A stretch of DNA of 64,000 nt from Candidatus Villigracilis affinis (lineage in GTDB: Bacteria > Chloroflexota > Anaerolineae > Anaerolineales > Villigracilaceae): NCBI GenBank assembly GCA_016718275.1, contig JADKEA010000019.1:62001-126000 (forward strand), given 5' to 3'. The notes under the pieces are model-generated. The model ran no database searches and was not told the origin of the DNA. It saw nothing but the letters and a program-made list of their open reading frames with translations. This document shows, one piece after another, positions 46,331 to 55,336 of the stretch. The position numbers and the translations under genes were made by a program. Every line of letters begins with the position of its first letter. Within the stretch, counting starts at the first letter, position 1.

Positions 46331-47464
46331 ATGCACATTCTGCTCATCAACAGCGAGTATCCACCCATCGGCGGCGGCGCAGGCAATGCCAGCGCCAACC
46401 TGGCTCGTTGCCTCGTTGTGCTGGGTCACAAGGTCACAGTGCTCACGGCTCGCTTCGAGGACCAGCCTCATTTGGAAACCCGCGATGGCGTGACGATTCA
46501 CCGCGTCTTATCTTTGCGCCGCAGACAGGATCGCTCGACTGCTTTTGAGCAATTGACCTTCATCGCCTCCGCTTCTTTCTGGAGCTTGAACTGGATTCCG
46601 CAAAACAAGCCGAACGCCACCTTGGCATTTTTCGGCGTGCCCTCGGGCGCAGTTGCCTGGCTTTTGAAAAAACTTTTCCACATTCCGTACATTGTCTCCC
46701 TGCGCGGCGGAGACGTGCCTGGCTTCCGCCCCTATGATTTCAAGACCTTTCATAAAATGGTTGGACCATTTTTGCGCGTCATCTGGCATCAAGCGGACTC
46801 GGTCATTGCCAACAGCAACGGACTGCGTGACCTCGCGCTCGCATTTGACTCGTCCATCGAGATTCCCATCATCCCCAACGGCGTGGACGGGAATCAATAC
46901 AGGAACGAATCGCGTGACTGGGCTCCCGCCCGCCTGTTTTCCGTTGGGCGCATCGTCCATCAAAAAGGACTCGACCTCGGCTTGCGCGCCCTTGCCCAAC
47001 TCAAAGACCTCGACTGGCATTGGAATATCGCGGGTGACGGTCCGCAGTTGGATGCGCTCAAATCGCTGGCAAACGAACTCGGACTCAGCGACCGTGTCAC
47101 CTTTCTCGGTTGGCAATCTCGCGCCGAATTGACTCAGTGGTATCATCGCTCGAACCTGTTCCTGTTCCCCTCGCGGCATGAAGGCATGCCCAACGCCGTG
47201 CTCGAAGCCATGTCCAGCGGATTGCCCGTGGTGGCGACGAGAATCGCAGGCAGCGAAGAGCTTGTCCTCGACGGCGAAACGGGCTTGCTGGTCACAACCG
47301 AGAACGTGACCGAACTGCGTGACGCCCTGCGAATCATATTGACCGATTCCGCCTTGCGCGAAAAAATGGGCACAGCCTCGCGCCTGCACGTCGAACAAAA
47401 TTACACCTGGCAAAAAGTCGCGGAACAGTATCAACTCGCTCTGAAAAAATCCACCGACCTTTGA
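46331..47464 (+). CDS. GT4 glycosyltransferase
   Basis: A 377-residue GT-B enzyme. MHILLINSEYPPIGGGAGNASANLARCLV is the acceptor domain start; SLRGGDVPGF, ANSNGLRDLA, IIPNGVDGNQY, FSVGRIVHQKGLDLGL and GDGPQLDALK follow. The E-x7-E donor site is EGMPNAVLEAMSSG. A hexosyltransferase of polysaccharide assembly; the donor is unknown. A TATAAT (46315-46320) ends 10 nt before the ATG and no Shine-Dalgarno is seen, so the gene may start its own short-leader transcript. It is followed by a 52-nt repeat and an asnB-type gene. Confidence 0.9.
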   Translation: MHILLINSEYPPIGGGAGNASANLARCLVVLGHKVTVLTARFEDQPHLETRDGVTIHRVLSLRRRQDRSTAFEQLTFIASASFWSLNWIPQNKPNATLAFFGVPSGAVAWLLKKLFHIPYIVSLRGGDVPGFRPYDFKTFHKMVGPFLRVIWHQADSVIANSNGLRDLALAFDSSIEIPIIPNGVDGNQYRNESRDWAPARLFSVGRIVHQKGLDLGLRALAQLKDLDWHWNIAGDGPQLDALKSLANELGLSDRVTFLGWQSRAELTQWYHRSNLFLFPSRHEGMPNAVLEAMSSGLPVVATRIAGSEELVLDGETGLLVTTENVTELRDALRIILTDSALREKMGTASRLHVEQNYTWQKVAEQYQLALKKSTDL

Positions 47465-47516
47465 CCTGCAACTTTCAACTTGTAACCTTCAACCTTAAAC
47501 CTGGAACCCCGAAACC
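47465..47516. repeat. Heptanucleotide repeat (CAACTTT / AACCTTC type)
   Basis: Seven degenerate 7-nt units, with AAC in a fixed phase, completely fill the gap between the GT4 stop and the asnB-type ATG and leave no Shine-Dalgarno. Confidence 0.7.
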
Positions 47517-49394
47517 ATGTGCGGCATCTGCGGACTCTCCCACTCAACCAACCAAAAACCTGAGCGCTCCCTGCTCGAAAAAATGAACTCCGCCATCGCG
47601 CACCGCGGACCCGACAGCGACGGCTTTCACACCGACGCGGGCGTGGGTCTCGCCATGCGCCGACTCGCCATCATCGATGTCAGCGGCGGCGACCAGCCGA
47701 TTGCCAACGAAGATGAATCCGTGTGGATCGTTTTCAACGGCGAATGCTACAACTACCCCGAAATGCGCGCCGAACTCGAACGGCGCGGACATCGCCTCGC
47801 GACCAAAACCGACACCGAATGCATCGTCCACTTTTACGAAGACGAAGGCGATGACTGCATCAAACGTTTGCGCGGCATGTTTGCGTTTGCGTTGTGGGAT
47901 GATAAACGCAAAAAACTTTTGCTCGGTCGTGACCGCCTCGGCAAGAAGCCGATGTATTACACCATTCAAAACGGCACCATTTATTTCGGCTCCGAACTCA
48001 GCGCCATTCTCGCCGCGCTTCCGCACAAGCCCGAAATTAACCTCGAAGCCATTGACCTGTACCTCAGCCTGCAATACATTCCCGATCCGCATACGGCGTA
48101 TCAGGGCATTTACAAACTTCCGCCCGCGCATACCCTCGTTTGGGAAAACGGCGCGGCGCGCATTCAAAAATATTGGGACTACAACTATCTTCCCAAACAC
48201 ACCGCCAGCGAAGATGAACTCATCGAAGAACTGCGCGCCCGCCTGCGTGACGCGGTCAAGATGCGCCTGCTCAGTGAACGTCCGCTCGGGGCGCATCTCA
48301 GCGGCGGCATCGACTCGAGCATCATCGTCGCGCTCATGTCCGAGTTTGCCAGCGGACCTGTCAAAACGTATTCGGCAGGTTTCGAGGAACAGAATTTCAC
48401 CGAGCTTCCCTACGCCCGCGCCGTCGCGCAAAAATACTCCACCGACCATCACGAATTCACGCTGACCTACGGCGACATCCCCGCCACGCTTGAAAAGATC
48501 GCCTATCACTTCGGCGAGCCGTTTGCCGATGCCTCCGCCATTCCGCTCTATCACCTCTCCGTGATGACTCGCGAGCATGTCACTGTTGCGTTAAATGGGG
48601 ATGGCGGCGATGAGGACTTCGCGGGCTATCAACGCTACTGGCTGGATGGATTTGCCAACGCCTACGCCCGCGCGCCTCGTTTCTTAACCCGCAGCCTGAT
48701 CCCGTCCATTGCAAATTTTCTCCCCGATAATTCCGACCGCCCCGTGGGGCAGAGTCTCATCAACGGCATCAAGCGCCTCGAACAGATTCCCGAAATTGAC
48801 CGCCGCGCCAGCATCCTGCGCTGGGGATCGTACTTCTCGCCGCGTCAACGCTCTGCCTTGTGGAAACCTGAATTCCGATTCGATTCTGCCAATGCCCAAA
48901 ATTTACTGGCAAAGCAATTTGACTCCGCTCAAGGCTCCTACCTCGACAAGACTCTCTACACCGACCTGCACACCTATCTTCCTGGCGATCTGCTAGTCAA
49001 AGCAGACCGCATGACGATGGCAGCCTCCCTCGAAGGACGCTCGCCTTTCCTCGATCATGAGATCGTGGAGTGGTCTGCCCGTTTGCCCGACCATCTCAAG
49101 GTCAAAGGAAGAAGCGGAAAATATCTGCTTAAGAAGGCGTTTGCCAAAGAGTTGCCTGATGCCATTAAAGGCCGCGGCAAACAGGGATTCGGAATCCCCG
49201 TCAGCGCCTGGTTCCGTGGACCGCTGTATGATTGGTCGAAGCAGATGTTATTGGGGCAGGGTAGTTCATTGCATCAGTGGTTCGATGCAGGTGTATTGGC
49301 GAAACTCATCGACGAACACAAATCCGCCCGTGTGGATCATGGCAAGCGGCTGTATGCGTTGTCCATGCTGGCGGTGTGGGCGAACTCGTTGTAG
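47517..49394 (+). CDS. asnB: Asparagine synthetase (glutamine-hydrolysing) / amidotransferase
   Basis: A 625-residue enzyme with a class II glutaminase domain (C2 as the catalytic nucleophile after Met removal: MCGICGL, with HRGPDSDG and FNGECYNYPE) and a synthetase domain with SGGIDSS near residue 262. YLPGDLLVKADRMTMAASLEGRSPFLDHEI is conserved. Members in polysaccharide loci amidate uronic acids rather than make asparagine. Here the neighbouring UDP-sugar dehydrogenase makes that plausible. Length is normal. Confidence 0.92.
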   Translation: MCGICGLSHSTNQKPERSLLEKMNSAIAHRGPDSDGFHTDAGVGLAMRRLAIIDVSGGDQPIANEDESVWIVFNGECYNYPEMRAELERRGHRLATKTDTECIVHFYEDEGDDCIKRLRGMFAFALWDDKRKKLLLGRDRLGKKPMYYTIQNGTIYFGSELSAILAALPHKPEINLEAIDLYLSLQYIPDPHTAYQGIYKLPPAHTLVWENGAARIQKYWDYNYLPKHTASEDELIEELRARLRDAVKMRLLSERPLGAHLSGGIDSSIIVALMSEFASGPVKTYSAGFEEQNFTELPYARAVAQKYSTDHHEFTLTYGDIPATLEKIAYHFGEPFADASAIPLYHLSVMTREHVTVALNGDGGDEDFAGYQRYWLDGFANAYARAPRFLTRSLIPSIANFLPDNSDRPVGQSLINGIKRLEQIPEIDRRASILRWGSYFSPRQRSALWKPEFRFDSANAQNLLAKQFDSAQGSYLDKTLYTDLHTYLPGDLLVKADRMTMAASLEGRSPFLDHEIVEWSARLPDHLKVKGRSGKYLLKKAFAKELPDAIKGRGKQGFGIPVSAWFRGPLYDWSKQMLLGQGSSLHQWFDAGVLAKLIDEHKSARVDHGKRLYALSMLAVWANSL

Positions 49395-49395
49395 C

Positions 49396-50388
49396 ATGAC
49401 CGACTCCCCAAAAAAAATCCCGTTCTGGAACATCGCCAAGATCATCCTCGCGTTGATCCTGGTCTGGTTTGTTTTATCCAAAACCGATCTGACCCAACTC
49501 TACGCCCTGCGTGAACGGATCTCCCTGCCGTGGCTTGCGGCGGTGATCGTTCTGTATTTTTCCCTGACTTTACTCAAAGCCCTGCAATATTATTTCCTCA
49601 TCGGCCGCCGCGTGGATTATCCGCAGGTGTTGAATATCGTTGTGGTGCAAAACGCCATTTCGAATTTCATTGCTACGAGCGCGGGCATCGCGTCGTATCT
49701 TGCTTTGTTTCGCGTCGAGCAGGGAGTCAAAGTCAGCCGCGCCGCGCTGGCATTTCTCCTCGCCAAAGTCGGTGACCTGATCTCGATCTGGCTGTTCATG
49801 CTGGTTTCCAGTTTGCTCGTCTGGCCGCTGGTGGATTCATTTCATAGCCTGATACTTCTTTCTCTATCTTTCATTGGCGCTGCGATTCTTGGCTTTTTTG
49901 CAGCAGTTTTCTTGCGCCAAAAATTTGTTTCCATTCTGGCTTGGTTTGTGGAAAAACTAAAACTGTCGCGGCTGGGTTTTGTCAACAAGTTGATGGATTT
50001 GCTCTCCACTCTTGCCGAGCAGGAGCATGGATTTGTCTTTCGCATGGTCGGCACGGGCATTGCGTTCTCGCTGATCTACATGGCCGTCACCATGCTGTGG
50101 CTGTACGCCAGCCTGCAAACCTTTTCTTTCGATGTTCAGTTTTTACAAGTTGTTTTCGTCAATATCTTCATGCAGTTGATCTCGTATCTGCCCATTCAAG
50201 TCTTCGGCGGCTTGGGCGTCAACGAAACGACATCGCTGTATCTCTATAGCATTTTCAACTTCCCTCAGACCAAACTAGCCGCAGTGCTGATCGGCACACG
50301 CCTGCTTTTCTATCTGACAAACCTTGCGGTGCTGTTATACTTGCCCGTGCATACTTTGTTTTTTAGCCGTTCCGCGCAAAAACAATAG
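49396..50388 (+). CDS. AglD/LPGS-type (UPF0104) membrane protein, copy 2
   Basis: About 330 residues; the ATG lies 1 nt after the asnB stop. Multi-pass: FWNIAKIILALILVWFVLSKTDLTQL is the usual first helix, then KALQYYFLIGRRVDYPQVLNIVVVQNAISNFIATSAG and VFGGLGVNETTSLYLY match the LPGS transmembrane region (NFIATSAG and the GGLGVNE loop). A distant relative of the 43345 product. Likely a helper in transport or modification of a lipid-linked sugar. Confidence 0.85.
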   Translation: MTDSPKKIPFWNIAKIILALILVWFVLSKTDLTQLYALRERISLPWLAAVIVLYFSLTLLKALQYYFLIGRRVDYPQVLNIVVVQNAISNFIATSAGIASYLALFRVEQGVKVSRAALAFLLAKVGDLISIWLFMLVSSLLVWPLVDSFHSLILLSLSFIGAAILGFFAAVFLRQKFVSILAWFVEKLKLSRLGFVNKLMDLLSTLAEQEHGFVFRMVGTGIAFSLIYMAVTMLWLYASLQTFSFDVQFLQVVFVNIFMQLISYLPIQVFGGLGVNETTSLYLYSIFNFPQTKLAAVLIGTRLLFYLTNLAVLLYLPVHTLFFSRSAQKQ

Positions 50389-50425
50389 ACATCCCCATCC
50401 GTTTGTCCGCTTCTCAATCCGCTTT

Positions 50426-52771
50426 ATGCAAACTGCCTCCCCAAAAAATATCATTCAATTATTTACCATAGGCTTAGTTTCAAGTATCGTTTTTGCTTTC
50501 CTTGAAATCAAAGCCCTGTGGACTCCCGATCAAATTTGGAATAAATTGCTCACGCCGCTTGGCGTGGCTGCAATCGTTGTTTACATTCTTTTTGCCATTG
50601 CAGGAATCACCGTCCTCTTTTTGAGCTTGTGGAATCCAACCCCGCTTCGTGCATTTGCTCAAAAAATGAAGAAACTTCGCTGGTTGGTTGCTTTTGTCGC
50701 AATTGGATTCGTTACCTGGATTTATCTCTTCTCCCCGTGGCAGATGACTCTCACCATGCCGTGGACTCAATTCATCGTCGCCGCGGCTCTCGCCCGACTG
50801 TTGGCCTGGTGCTTCGTCCCCGAACAGGATCAGCCCTTCGGCTGGAGTGACCTCGCACTGGCATTCAGCATCTTCCTTTATCCGCGCATTGTGCAGGAAG
50901 TGCGCCAATATTTCCCCGCGCCGCTTCTCACACGGGGATCCATTGCAGTGGGGTTTGCTTTTCAATTTGCATTGCTCGCTGTCTTGTATGAATCAGTAGG
51001 AAAGACCCTGCTTGCAAAATTGATCGAGCTTCGCTCTCGTCTCGAACCTGTCCGTTTGATTTTGGCGGCTTTGTTTTTACTGGCTCCGTTTGTCTATCGC
51101 TACTCCACTGGCCCGAAGGAATTCATTTTATATTTCAACATCCGCTTCATGGTGGTGTTGATCGCTTTATGGTTTGCTGCGTATCTGCTTTGCAAAGATT
51201 CGAGCCGACTCATTTCGCCCGAGTCATTCGGCGTTGCTGCTGGCTGGCTGGTGCTTGTCTCTGCCATTACGCGCTCACTCCTGCTCGTTGTGGACGATCC
51301 CTTCGGCCTGTACTGGTCTGAAGGCAATCGTTTGTACGATTACTCGCTCGTCTTCGGACAGGATTTATACAACTACACGGGCCGTATTCCCGACCCATAC
51401 AACACACCCGGGCGCTACGGCCTGTGGGGAGTGCTCTACCTTTGGCAGGGACTTCCCATCTGGGCGCATCGTTTGTGGAATGTCGCCTTGCTCACTATCC
51501 CCTCTTTTGTGCTGGCTTGGGCGTTGACTAAAAAACTATCCCCATCCTTTTTGCGGCAGATGGTTTTTCTTTGGGTCACGGCTTTCTTTATTTTGCTTGC
51601 GCCTTTGCATCCGCCTTTCATGATCATGACGGTCATCGTGGCCTTGTTCATTTTCCACCCGTCGCCATATGTGCGCGGCGCTTCGCTTGTAGCCGCCAGC
51701 CTTTACGCTGGCATCAGCCGCTGGACCTGGGTCTTCGCACCCGGTGCGTGGGGCGCATTGACCGATTTGCTTTTGTTTTATCCGAAACGCGAAGGCAACT
51801 GGTTCAAGCGTTTGCTTCCAACAATTTTGATGGCTGTGCTCGGTGCTGTCCCTGGATTTTTGCTGAACATTGGAAATTTTCTTGGATACACAACGGGAGA
51901 GAACACTACCGCGCAACAGCCTTTGCTTTGGTATCGCCTCCTGCCTAACCTGACTCTTGGTCCGGGTATCGTGTTGTTGATCCTGCTGACGACGGGTCCG
52001 CTGTTGGTGCTGTTGGCTTACAAAATGTCCACCCGCCAGTGGAAATTGGATGGATTTCAATTGCTGGCTGTGTGGGGCGCGTTGATCGGTTTCTTTACCA
52101 TCGGCTTAGTCATCAGCACCAAGATCGGCGGCGGCGGTGACTTGCACAACCTTGATATGTACATCGGCACACTCATCGTGGTGACCATGCTTGGGTTGAC
52201 CGGGCAGGTTGAGGGTCAGGATGTGAGGCGTTGGTCTTCATCCGCATTGACGATGCTATGCCTGCTTGCCATTCTTCCAATCTATCCATTCACGCCATTT
52301 CATCCATCTGCTGGATCGCATGCCTGGCTCGACCTGCCCACACGCGAGGATACCGACAAGGCTTTGAAGGTTATCAATGATGCCGTTGGAAATTATTCCG
52401 AACTTGGCGAAGTGTTGTTCATGGACCAGCGCCAGTTGTTGACCTTCGGTTATGTGAAGGCGATTCCGTTTGTGCCTGAGTTTGAAAAGAAATACATGAT
52501 GGATCAGGCGCTGGCTTCGAATGAAGTGTATTTCCGCCCGTATTATCAAGACCTTGCGGACAGGCGTTTTGCGTTGATCGTGACCGAACCGCTCAAAGTG
52601 GGGTTGAAGGAAGAGGGCGGTGTGTTTTCTGAGGAAAATGATCTGTGGGTCAAGTGGGTCTCTGCGCCGACGTTATGCTTTTATGAACAAATCCACACCG
52701 ATAAAACCGTGGGTATCGAACTGCTCGTGCCGCGTGAAAACCCCGTCGGCTGTGAAAAATATTTGAAATAG
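50426..52771 (+). CDS. Large multi-pass membrane protein, GT-C-like, group A copy 2
   Basis: About 781 residues starting at MQTASPKN, with more helices than copy 1 in its N-terminal half. It shares with the 44316-46277 protein the SEGNRLYDYSLVFGQDLY-type loop, KIGGGGDLHNLD, and a soluble C-terminal domain (MDQRQLLTFGYVKAIPFVPEFE, ending PRENPVGCEKYLK). Such a periplasmic-side C-terminal domain, with conserved Q-L-L and F-x-P-E-[FY]-E, is not one I can name. Probably an integral glycosyltransferase. A methyltransferase gene follows after 8 nt. Confidence 0.73.
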   Translation: MQTASPKNIIQLFTIGLVSSIVFAFLEIKALWTPDQIWNKLLTPLGVAAIVVYILFAIAGITVLFLSLWNPTPLRAFAQKMKKLRWLVAFVAIGFVTWIYLFSPWQMTLTMPWTQFIVAAALARLLAWCFVPEQDQPFGWSDLALAFSIFLYPRIVQEVRQYFPAPLLTRGSIAVGFAFQFALLAVLYESVGKTLLAKLIELRSRLEPVRLILAALFLLAPFVYRYSTGPKEFILYFNIRFMVVLIALWFAAYLLCKDSSRLISPESFGVAAGWLVLVSAITRSLLLVVDDPFGLYWSEGNRLYDYSLVFGQDLYNYTGRIPDPYNTPGRYGLWGVLYLWQGLPIWAHRLWNVALLTIPSFVLAWALTKKLSPSFLRQMVFLWVTAFFILLAPLHPPFMIMTVIVALFIFHPSPYVRGASLVAASLYAGISRWTWVFAPGAWGALTDLLLFYPKREGNWFKRLLPTILMAVLGAVPGFLLNIGNFLGYTTGENTTAQQPLLWYRLLPNLTLGPGIVLLILLTTGPLLVLLAYKMSTRQWKLDGFQLLAVWGALIGFFTIGLVISTKIGGGGDLHNLDMYIGTLIVVTMLGLTGQVEGQDVRRWSSSALTMLCLLAILPIYPFTPFHPSAGSHAWLDLPTREDTDKALKVINDAVGNYSELGEVLFMDQRQLLTFGYVKAIPFVPEFEKKYMMDQALASNEVYFRPYYQDLADRRFALIVTEPLKVGLKEEGGVFSEENDLWVKWVSAPTLCFYEQIHTDKTVGIELLVPRENPVGCEKYLK

Positions 52772-52779
52772 GTGGTCTT

Positions 52780-53601
52780 TTGAATCTATCTTATTTGCTT
52801 CCACGCGTCTTGCGTCACTTCATGCCTGAGTCGGTGGCACGCTTTTTGTTGAAACGCCGCTGGATCATTCGCCCTGGATTGGAATCGAGTGACCCGTTTG
52901 CCGCAGTTGAACAATACATGGCTGGGATATCCGCCAGCGGAAAATCCTTGATCGGGAAGCGGGTGCTCGTCTTTGGATATGGCGGCCGTTTTGCAGTAGG
53001 CGTGGAATTGCTGCGGCGCGGCGCGGCGCATGTGGTGCTGTGCGATCATTTCGTGCTGCTTGACAGGGAACGTAATTTGGAATTGCTCCCTGAATACACG
53101 GAATATCTCGTGGCTGAAAATGACAACGTAAGGCCGCGTGCAGAATATATCACCATGCTGCACGGGGATATTCGTGAAGAGTCCATTCAGAAGCAGGTCG
53201 CTGAAGTGGATGTCGTTTTGAGTACATCGGTGTACGAACATTTGGATGACGTCAAAGGCATCACACAGGCCCTGGCGAAATTGACCGCGCCCAACGGATT
53301 CCATCTGCATTTCGTGGACCTGCGCGATCATTTTTTCAAATATCCCTTCGAGATGCTTACTTTTTCCGAGAGTGTGTGGCGGAATTTCCTCAACCCGACG
53401 AGTAATTTGAATCGGTTTCGCTTGAATAATTATCGGGATGTGTTCGATACGTATTTTCAAAAGGTAGAAATCAGGATTTTGGAACGCCTTGAGAGCGAAT
53501 TTCGCGCCGCCCGTTCACGCATCCGCCCTGAATTTCTCACTGGCGATGAAACTGTTGATTCGGTAGGCTTGATTCAAGTCATTGCTGAAGTGAAAAAGTA
53601 G
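52780..53601 (+). CDS. Class I SAM-dependent methyltransferase
   Basis: A 273-residue protein starting at a TTG. GKRVLVFGYGGRFAVGVELLRRGAAHVVLCDHF is the SAM-binding loop (G-x-G-G). DVVLSTSVYEHLDDVKGI and FHLHFVDLRDHFFKYPFEM are later motifs. The N-terminal helix-rich region (PRVLRHFMPESVARFLLKRR) is typical of methyltransferases found with polysaccharide genes. It may methylate a sugar or a membrane-bound intermediate. It follows the large membrane protein closely. Confidence 0.82.
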   Translation: MNLSYLLPRVLRHFMPESVARFLLKRRWIIRPGLESSDPFAAVEQYMAGISASGKSLIGKRVLVFGYGGRFAVGVELLRRGAAHVVLCDHFVLLDRERNLELLPEYTEYLVAENDNVRPRAEYITMLHGDIREESIQKQVAEVDVVLSTSVYEHLDDVKGITQALAKLTAPNGFHLHFVDLRDHFFKYPFEMLTFSESVWRNFLNPTSNLNRFRLNNYRDVFDTYFQKVEIRILERLESEFRAARSRIRPEFLTGDETVDSVGLIQVIAEVKK

Positions 53602-53647
53602 TGATGGTTTCAACGGCTACTGCTTTACTGAGTTGGAGATATTTATA

Positions 53648-55291
53648 ATGCAACAACGATTTGCCAGTTTCGTCAGTCGAAACGAAAAGCTTATTCCCGT
53701 CTTTATCTTTTTACTTTTTCTCGCTGCTTCCGTCCCAGGCGTGAATTGGGGCGTGCCTGCGCTTTGGAATCCCGATGAAATGATCTGGCGTGTGGATAGC
53801 GCCCTGCGCGGCGAGATCATCTTCGACGAGACCGAGCCCGATTTCAATTATCCGTCGCTTCCAAAATACGTGATGTTTGGCATCGGCAAGATCGTGTATG
53901 GCATGGGAGGCACGCCTTCCGATTTTTATATTTCGGCGCGCGTGTTTTCTGCTTTGTTGGGCGCGGTGGCTGGTGTACTTGTCTATTTCATGGCGCGTAC
54001 CATCGGCATGGATGTGTTGACTTCCGCGCTGGCTGGCCTGCTGTATGTTTCCAGCGGTGTGGCGGCGGCCAATGGACGTTTCGCACACAATGACCTGTAT
54101 TTGCAGTTGTTTTCCGTTCTTTGCGTTTATTTCGTGATCAAGTATCAATTTACAAAAGCGCGGCTGTGGTTGTACGGTTCATTCTTTTCGGTGGGGCTGG
54201 CGGCTTCGAGTAAATTTACGGGCGGCAGTTTGCTGCTTGTGCCATTGTTCGTGTTTGTTTTCATGAATTGGAGCGAGGTTCGCAAGAACTGGCTGCAATC
54301 GTTCGAAATGCTGTTCATCGGTGGTGCGCTCAGTTTTGGCGGGTACATCCTTGGTACGCCCAAGGCGCTGTTGTGGATGGCGTATTATTTCAAGCGCGTC
54401 ATTCCCGCATTACAGCGTTACCCGCAATATGGATTCAACTCAGGCACGCCCATCGGGTTGTTCGGTCAATGGCCCGTCTTTGAAGACGCAGTGGGAACCT
54501 TTGCCTACTATATTTTTATTCTGTGTTTCATTTGGTTCGCAGCCAAATTGATTCTGTGGAAGCTCGGCAAACTGCAAATGGACGAAACGCAGGCGCAGGC
54601 GATCATGATCCTCGCTGCCACGGTCCTTTTATTCGACCTGCCGTTCATGATCTCGATCAATTACATCCCGCGCTACTTCATTCCGTTTGTGCCGTTCCTG
54701 TCCATTATGGGCGCGCTTTTCATCAAAGAGATCGTTGAAATTGCGAAAGCCAAAAACTGGAAATATGTTCCGCAGGTTGTTTCTATTTTGCTGGTTGTGG
54801 GTATCACCTATTCCATGCTGCGGCTGGCGAGTACGGCCCTGCTTTTCATGAACGACGCGCGCATGCCTGCCAGCGAATTCGTCGCGGATCTGCCCGGCGA
54901 AGGCAAGACCATCGAATACACTCTGTATCCGCCCATTGTGAACAAAAAGCAATTTGCGAAAGCCTATAACTATCCTGTTTTCTTTTTGAAGTATCCCACC
55001 GATGTTGTCCCCACAGGCGGACGATACGAATACAATCAAGGCGAGGCGGGATTAATAGACCGCGAAACCGACTACCTGATTATTGATACGCTTACCTATG
55101 GGCGACTCTACACCGAATCCGTGTGTGTGACCAACCCCGTGGAATGTGATTTCTTCAAGCGTCTTGTTGCTGGTGAAATAAAAACCTTCCGCCTGATGAA
55201 GGAATTCACCTACACCCTCCCACCCTGGCTGCCAGATATCTCCCTTTCGGCGGTCAACCCCGAGGTCCGCATCTACGAACGGGTCCGTTAA
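53648..55291 (+). CDS. Membrane glycosyltransferase (GT39/PMT-like)
   Basis: About 547 residues. ASVPGVNWGVPALWNPDEMIW gives the acidic D-E pair in the first outer loop, as in GT39 and GT83 enzymes that use polyprenyl-phosphate sugars. YPSLPKYVMFGIGKIVYG and SALLGAVAGVLVYFMARTIG follow, with GLAASSKFTGGSLLLVPLFVF. A soluble C-terminus of about 140 residues ends in a YERVR tail. The ATG at 53648 follows GGAG in good spacing; an upstream TTG is less likely. A perfect terminator follows. Confidence 0.85.
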   Translation: MQQRFASFVSRNEKLIPVFIFLLFLAASVPGVNWGVPALWNPDEMIWRVDSALRGEIIFDETEPDFNYPSLPKYVMFGIGKIVYGMGGTPSDFYISARVFSALLGAVAGVLVYFMARTIGMDVLTSALAGLLYVSSGVAAANGRFAHNDLYLQLFSVLCVYFVIKYQFTKARLWLYGSFFSVGLAASSKFTGGSLLLVPLFVFVFMNWSEVRKNWLQSFEMLFIGGALSFGGYILGTPKALLWMAYYFKRVIPALQRYPQYGFNSGTPIGLFGQWPVFEDAVGTFAYYIFILCFIWFAAKLILWKLGKLQMDETQAQAIMILAATVLLFDLPFMISINYIPRYFIPFVPFLSIMGALFIKEIVEIAKAKNWKYVPQVVSILLVVGITYSMLRLASTALLFMNDARMPASEFVADLPGEGKTIEYTLYPPIVNKKQFAKAYNYPVFFLKYPTDVVPTGGRYEYNQGEAGLIDRETDYLIIDTLTYGRLYTESVCVTNPVECDFFKRLVAGEIKTFRLMKEFTYTLPPWLPDISLSAVNPEVRIYERVR

Positions 55292-55332
55292 AAACGACAG
55301 TCACCTTCGCGTAGAGGGTGACTGTCGTTTTT
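55291..55332. terminator. Bidirectional terminator between convergent genes, with TTCGCG loop
   Basis: A perfect 15-bp stem (55291-55305 with 55317-55331) is flanked by A and T runs, so it works on both strands between the GT39-like gene and the minus-strand methyltransferase. Its loop contains TTCGCG, and the arms resemble the palindrome at 24716-24752. Confidence 0.85.
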
Positions 55333-55336
55333 TTTA

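Noticed and set aside
49057..49395. N-terminal extension of the LPGS-type gene
   Set aside because: It overlaps the asnB coding sequence in another frame. The ATG at 49396 just after the asnB stop gives the expected membrane start.
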